NCBI GenBank assembly: GCA_022564135.1
Contig: JADFLZ010000011.1
Coordinates: 1-18,144, forward strand
Origin: Candidatus Zixiibacteriota bacterium
GTDB taxonomy: Bacteria > Zixibacteria > MSB-5A5 > GN15 > FEB-12
Direction of reading: 5' to 3'
Length of the DNA stretch: 18,144 bases
Made by a program: the position numbers and the translations under genes. The notes beneath the pieces are model-generated. The model was given only the letters and a program-made list of their open reading frames with translations. It had not been told where the DNA came from and searched no databases. Below are positions 14,254 through 18,144 of the stretch, piece after piece; the first letter of the stretch is position 1; the number at the start of each line of letters is the position of its first letter.

Positions 14254-16656
14254 ATGAAACTTCCTTACAGCTGGCTGGTCGAACTCAGCGGCTCTAAGTG
14301 GCCAGCAATAGAGATGGGTGACCGTCTGACTCTGTGCGGTACCGCCTGCGAAGACATAGAGCCGACTGCCAGGTATTTTGACAAAATTGTAGTCGGTAAA
14401 GTTCTGGATATCAAAGCGATTTCTGGCGCTGACAAAATAAGACAGGCGACTGTCGATATCGGCAAGGAAAAGCTCGACTTAGTCTGTGGCGCTCCCAATC
14501 TTGAAGTGGGTCAAAAAGTAGCGGTCGCTGTAATTGGCGCCAGACTGGCCGGCGGCATAGAAATAAAAAAAGTAAGCATCAGGGGCATAGAATCATCGGG
14601 GATGATCTGCTCCGAATCCGAACTCGGTATTTCACAGGACCACGCCGGAATTTTAGTTCTTGATAACAGCTGTAAAGTCGGCAAGTCTCTGGTCAAAGCC
14701 CTGGATTACGACGACTATATAATGACATTTGAGCTGACTCCCAACCGCGGTGATTCTATGTCCGCCATCGGCGTGGCCCGCGATATTGCCGCGCTGTCTT
14801 CATCAAAAATCAGCCGTCCTAAATTCAACATTAAGCATTCTAAAGAAAAAGCCGGCAAATATCTGAAAGTTGAAATCGAAGACGCCGCTGCCTGCCCGAG
14901 ATACGCCGCCCGTATTATCAAAGATATCAAGATAGCTGAGTCTCCCTGGTGGCTTAAGAAAAAGCTGCTGATGTGCGGTATCAGACCAATTAACAATGTG
15001 GTCGATATCAGTAACTTTGTTATGCTGGAATGCGGACAGCCGCTGCATGCTTTTGATTTAAATCGTTTCGGCTCAAATAAAGTAGTCGTGCGCCGTGCCA
15101 GAAAAAATGAAATGTTCAAGACGCTCGACGAAAAAGAACATAAGCTCAGCCCCGAAGTTTTGCTGATCACCAACGGCAAAAAAGGAGTGGCCGCCGCCGG
15201 AGTAATGGGCGGATTCGATTCGGAAGTCAAGCCAGACACCACTGATATACTTTTAGAGGCTGCTTATTTTAATCCTGCGGTTATTCGCAAAAGCCGCAAG
15301 TTTTTGAATATGACTTCGGAATCACAGGCTCGATTTGAAAAGGGAGTCGACCCCAACGGCCTTGAATACGCCATCGACAGAGCCGCTTACCTATTTCAGG
15401 AGCTTTGTGGCGGCAGTGTCTTGAGCGGCATGGTCGATTGCTACCCTAAAAAGATTACGCCCTGCAAAGTATCTTTCCGGCCCCAAAGATGTAACGACCT
15501 GCTGGGCACTGACTACAAGACCTCACTTATGAAAAAAGTCTTTAAAGATTTAGGCTTCACAATTGCAGGCACAAATGCAGGCACAATTGACAAAAAGCTA
15601 ACGGTAATTGTACCAACATTCCGCCCCGACATAGAAAGAGAAGTTGACTTAATAGAAGAAATCGTTCGTATCCGGGGATACGCAGAAATACCAGACGAGG
15701 TTGGCAATATCGGGCCGCTCTTTACACCTATTCATCCCCAGGATAAATTCAAAGAAGATATTCGCAGATTAATGACCGGGCAGGGGTTTGATGAAATAAT
15801 GGGGCATGGTTTTGATGACAGCCGTCTGGCCGCACTTGTAAACCCCGGCCAGCCGCTTCTTAAAATATCCAATCCGAATTCTGTTGAACTAAATGTCATG
15901 CGCAATTCGTTGATTCCTTTCGCTCTGACAGTTATGAAAAATAACATAGCCCAGAGAAACCTTGACCTCTGTCTGTTTGAGTACGGCAAAGTTTATTTCC
16001 CTCCGGATGCCAAAGGTAACTGGCGCGAAGAATACAGGCTGCTAATTCTTGTCACCGGTCAGACTCAGCAGACCTGGCGAGACTCGCCTCGCAAACAGGA
16101 TTACTATGACCTGACGGGTGTTCTCGAAAATTTAAGTTCCCGTTTTAAGATGCCAAAATTCGAATTTACTGGCAGCAGTATCAAATGCTTTGACAGCGAG
16201 CTATCCTTTGAAGTCAAGTGCGACCAAAAAGTCATTGGCAAAATTGGAAAGATAGATAAGGCCGTTGCCGCCAGGTTCGACCTAAAGCAAGCGGTGTATA
16301 TAGCAGAGCTGCCAGTTCCAGACTTGCTTAAACTATGCGACAATAGCAGGCTCTTTGAGGCTTTGCCTATTTATCCGGCTTCTTCAAGAGATTTGGCCAT
16401 AGTGGTTGACGAAACGGTAAAAGCAGGCGATATTGTAAGCACGGTAAGAGAGGCTGCAGGCAAGCTGGCAGAGCATGTCTCAATCTTTGACCTTTATCAA
16501 GGCAAGCAGATAGCCAAAGGGAAAAAGTCTTTGGCCATATCAATCAGCTACCGTTCGTCAGAGTCGAGCTTGGAGGGCAATCAAGTAGATGAAAGACAGC
16601 GGCTTGTGGTGGGCAGCCTAAAGAAAGAGTTTAACGCTGAGATACGGGACAAGTGA
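14254..16656 (+). CDS. pheT: Phenylalanine--tRNA ligase beta subunit
   Basis: Structural, editing and tRNA-binding subunit; 800 residues, normal length. The domain order is typical: a tRNA-binding OB fold (about 40-150, with V-G-K-V-L-D-I and V-C-G-A-P-N-L), the L-T-P-N-R-G-D-S motif near 162-169, the B3/4 editing domain with H-A-F-D-L-N-R, the B5 domain, a catalytic-like core, and the C-terminal FDX-ACB anticodon-binding domain starting at Y-P-A-S-S-R-D-L-A-I-V. The ATG lies 1 nt after the pheS stop, so the two subunits are almost certainly translationally coupled, giving equal amounts. Confidence 0.98.
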   Translation: MKLPYSWLVELSGSKWPAIEMGDRLTLCGTACEDIEPTARYFDKIVVGKVLDIKAISGADKIRQATVDIGKEKLDLVCGAPNLEVGQKVAVAVIGARLAGGIEIKKVSIRGIESSGMICSESELGISQDHAGILVLDNSCKVGKSLVKALDYDDYIMTFELTPNRGDSMSAIGVARDIAALSSSKISRPKFNIKHSKEKAGKYLKVEIEDAAACPRYAARIIKDIKIAESPWWLKKKLLMCGIRPINNVVDISNFVMLECGQPLHAFDLNRFGSNKVVVRRARKNEMFKTLDEKEHKLSPEVLLITNGKKGVAAAGVMGGFDSEVKPDTTDILLEAAYFNPAVIRKSRKFLNMTSESQARFEKGVDPNGLEYAIDRAAYLFQELCGGSVLSGMVDCYPKKITPCKVSFRPQRCNDLLGTDYKTSLMKKVFKDLGFTIAGTNAGTIDKKLTVIVPTFRPDIEREVDLIEEIVRIRGYAEIPDEVGNIGPLFTPIHPQDKFKEDIRRLMTGQGFDEIMGHGFDDSRLAALVNPGQPLLKISNPNSVELNVMRNSLIPFALTVMKNNIAQRNLDLCLFEYGKVYFPPDAKGNWREEYRLLILVTGQTQQTWRDSPRKQDYYDLTGVLENLSSRFKMPKFEFTGSSIKCFDSELSFEVKCDQKVIGKIGKIDKAVAARFDLKQAVYIAELPVPDLLKLCDNSRLFEALPIYPASSRDLAIVVDETVKAGDIVSTVREAAGKLAEHVSIFDLYQGKQIAKGKKSLAISISYRSSESSLEGNQVDERQRLVVGSLKKEFNAEIRDK

Positions 16657-16901
16657 CTATGAAAGAAAAGCTGAACCTGATTAGTGAAAAAGTTGACGAC
16701 GTAGTAGCCCTGGTAGAGCAGCTAAGATCCGAAATCGTTGAGCTGTCCAAAGACAACCAAACACTCAAAACTCAGATAAACCGCCTCCTGAAAGAATCCA
16801 AAGCAGCCGGTCTGGACAGCGTAGACCGCAAAGATACCGTCAAAACCAAGCTTAATTTGGTCTTAAATCGCCTCGACGAGCTGGAATCTCTGGCAGGCTG
16901 A
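16653..16901 (+). CDS. Small coiled-coil protein, ZapB-like
   Basis: An 82-residue protein made of leucine heptads over residues about 5-50 (L-N-L-I-x-x-K-V-D-D-V-V-A-L-V, I-V-E-L-x-x-D-N) and a second short helix with repeated L-N-L-V-L-N-R-L-D-E-L-E. No membrane segment or signal peptide is visible. It sits between pheT and zapA, where many bacteria carry a short coiled-coil division gene such as a ZapB analogue linking ZapA to the FtsZ ring and nucleoid. That is an inference from position and shape, and the sequence itself is low-information coiled coil. The start is either GTG 16653, which overlaps the pheT stop, or ATG 16659, which gives M-K-E-K-L; ATG 16659 looks more natural. Confidence 0.7.
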   Translation: MTMKEKLNLISEKVDDVVALVEQLRSEIVELSKDNQTLKTQINRLLKESKAAGLDSVDRKDTVKTKLNLVLNRLDELESLAG

Positions 16902-17001
16902 CTTTTTTTCTTGACTGCAACGCAGTTATACCGATACTTATTATAAGTAAAAATCGGAATAAGAATTTTAATAAGAATTTGTATTCGTTTATTTTTTAGA
17001 G
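16902..17001 (+). other. AT-rich intergenic spacer before zapA
   Basis: This holds ACTGC-AAC-GCAGT (16914-16926), a small perfect hairpin, then a longer bulged one: CCGAT plus ACTTA (16931-16940) with TAAGT and ATCGG (16944-16948, 16953-16957). The T-run at 16903-16909 precedes these hairpins, so this is not a classic terminator. TTGACT (16911-16916) resembles a -35 box but has no good -10 box at 16-18 nt. A promoter for zapA-rny here is possible but not shown. Confidence 0.35.
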
Positions 17002-17298
17002 ATGTCATTAGATAAAGATAATAAGGTGATTGTGAAAATTTTTGGGGAAGATTATCCCATTACAGGAGTGTCTGACACGGCCCATATTTCAAAAGTCGCC
17101 GATTACGTTGACATGAAGATGAATGATATAGCCAAAACCAGTCGCATTCAGTCAAGAGACAAACTGGCTATATTAACGTCATTATCTATAGCCTCGGAAC
17201 TTCATGAGAAGGCCGATATCGTTAGCCAGGGTGACCAGCAGTATAATGAACAGCTGGATTCGGTCATTGCCCGGCTGGATAATGCGCTGAGGACCTGA
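17002..17298 (+). CDS. zapA: Cell division protein ZapA
   Basis: ZapA binds FtsZ filaments and stabilises the Z ring. The 98-residue protein has the family's N-terminal beta motif, V-K-I-F-G-E-D-Y-P-I (11-20), followed by a helix with V-A-D-Y-V-D-M-K-M (32-40) and S-R-D-K-L-A-I-L-T-S-L-S-I-A-S-E-L, and a C-terminal coiled coil. The length fits the short ZapA type. The ATG lacks a good Shine-Dalgarno sequence (only TAGAG just before it), but the N-terminus is as expected. The upstream coiled-coil gene and downstream rny are its frequent neighbours. Confidence 0.93.
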   Translation: MSLDKDNKVIVKIFGEDYPITGVSDTAHISKVADYVDMKMNDIAKTSRIQSRDKLAILTSLSIASELHEKADIVSQGDQQYNEQLDSVIARLDNALRT

Positions 17299-17405
17299 TA
17301 GTTCTTTCGTTCTGGTGGCTCGAAGACTCTTTTATTAATTTTTAATCCGTTTCAATAAAAACATCCTTGCTGAATTCGGTCAGAATGGCCGAAGCGGAGG
17401 CTGAA

Positions 17406-18144
17406 ATGGAAAATCCCGTCTTGTATATAGTTGTTGCTCTGGTTATCGGGGTGGTCTCGTTCTTTGTTGCCAGAATGCTGGCGCTCAAAAGTATTTCCCA
17501 TAAACTCAATGATGCCGAAAGCCAGTCCAAACGGCTGATAGAGCAGGGGGAAAAAGACGCTGAAATCAAAAAGAAAGAAGCGATTTTAGAGGCCCGTGAA
17601 GAATGGATGAAAGTCAAAGTCGATTTCGAAAGAGAGATCGAAACCAGAAGACGCGAAGTAGAATCTACTGAAAAGAGAAGCAGCGACAAAGAAGCCGATG
17701 TCAACAAGCGCCTTGAATTTCTTGACCTAAGAGATAACGAACTGTCCGGCCGTGAGTCTACCATTCAGGGCAAAGAAAAGGGACTGGAAATAAGGCAGGC
17801 AGAGCTGGAGAAAATTATCTCGCAGCAAAACGAACGCTTGCAAAAGATTGCTCAGATGACTCCCGAAGAAGCCAAGAAACAGCTGATGGAAAACATGGTC
17901 AGCGCCGCCAAAATGGAGGCCGCCTCGCATATCAAAGAGATAAAAGAGAGAGCTGAAAAAGATGCTGAAAAAGAAGCCAAAGAAATAATCTTAGGCTCCA
18001 TCTACCGCTGCGCTGCCGACCATACTGCCGAGACCACTGTCTCAGTAGTCAACCTGCCCAGCGAAGAAATGAAAGGCCGCATTATCGGCCGCGAAGGACG
18101 CAATATCCGTTCGTTTGAAACCCTGACCGGCATTGATGTCATTG
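17406..18144 (+). CDS. rny: Ribonuclease Y, 5' part (runs off the window)
   Basis: Membrane-anchored endoribonuclease that starts mRNA decay. The first 246 codons are present, of about 520 expected. Residues about 5-24 form one hydrophobic membrane helix (L-Y-I-V-V-A-L-V-I-G-V-V...), followed by a long charged coiled coil (about 25-165, rich in E-K-R). A conserved linker and the beginning of the KH domain follow, with N-L-P-S-E-E-M-K-G-R-I-I-G-R-E-G-R-N-I-R (about 217-236). The catalytic HD domain lies beyond the window. GGAGG (17396-17400), 5 nt before ATG 17406, decides the start; an in-frame ATG at 17385 would add seven residues but lacks a ribosome binding site. Confidence 0.96.
   Translation, partial: MENPVLYIVVALVIGVVSFFVARMLALKSISHKLNDAESQSKRLIEQGEKDAEIKKKEAILEAREEWMKVKVDFEREIETRRREVESTEKRSSDKEADVNKRLEFLDLRDNELSGRESTIQGKEKGLEIRQAELEKIISQQNERLQKIAQMTPEEAKKQLMENMVSAAKMEAASHIKEIKERAEKDAEKEAKEIILGSIYRCAADHTAETTVSVVNLPSEEMKGRIIGREGRNIRSFETLTGIDVI

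Noticed and set aside
14715..15242. Reverse-strand open frame of 175 codons within pheT, and similar ones in fliD (7046-7528) and thrS
   Set aside because: They lie opposite strongly conserved coding sequence, have no recognisable protein motifs and no ribosome binding sites; they are shadow frames.
17299..17405. 6S RNA between zapA and rny
   Set aside because: 6S RNA genes are often next to zapA, but this gap is only 107 nt and shows no long rod-like hairpin.

Overview
The window carries two unrelated blocks of bacterial genes, all on the + strand. The GC content is moderate, and no insertion sequence, phage gene or CRISPR array is visible. The organism is a flagellated bacterium. The order thrS-infC-rpmI-rplT-pheS-pheT, then a small coiled-coil gene, zapA and RNase Y (rny), together with a very short FlgM and an HDOD protein next to the filament genes, suggests an uncultured lineage near the FCB group (for example Zixibacteria-like). 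That placement is inference from gene order and has low confidence.

Region 1 (1-9677) is a flagellar filament block. It starts with the tail of an unidentified gene and a large TPR protein with an embedded family-2 glycosyltransferase. Next is a textbook sigma-28 promoter and a roughly 190-nt structured leader driving a very large flagellin, which ends in a strong intrinsic terminator. Then come fliD (cap), fliS (flagellin chaperone), a FlgN/FliT-like export chaperone, a minimal FlgM-like anti-sigma-28 factor, and an HDOD signalling protein. Together they would make, modify, export and cap the filament and hold sigma-28 in check. The glycosyltransferase is a reasonable but unproven candidate for modifying the flagellin.

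Region 2 (about 9799-18144) is a translation and cell-division supercluster. A sigma-70-type promoter precedes a tRNA-Val(GAC) gene. It is followed, with no visible terminator, by thrS, infC, rpmI, rplT, pheS, pheT, a ZapB-like coiled-coil gene, zapA and the start of rny, which runs off the window. The clearest unusual feature is that infC starts at a rare AUA codon behind a perfect Shine-Dalgarno sequence, so ATG/GTG/TTG-based gene finding would cut off its N-terminal domain.

I do not see a wholly new biological system. The points most worth a second look are the AUA start of infC, the structured flagellin leader with fragmentary likeness to a c-di-GMP riboswitch, the glycosyltransferase-flagellin pairing, the repeats in the flagellin middle domain, the insertion in FliD, and the minimal FlgM.
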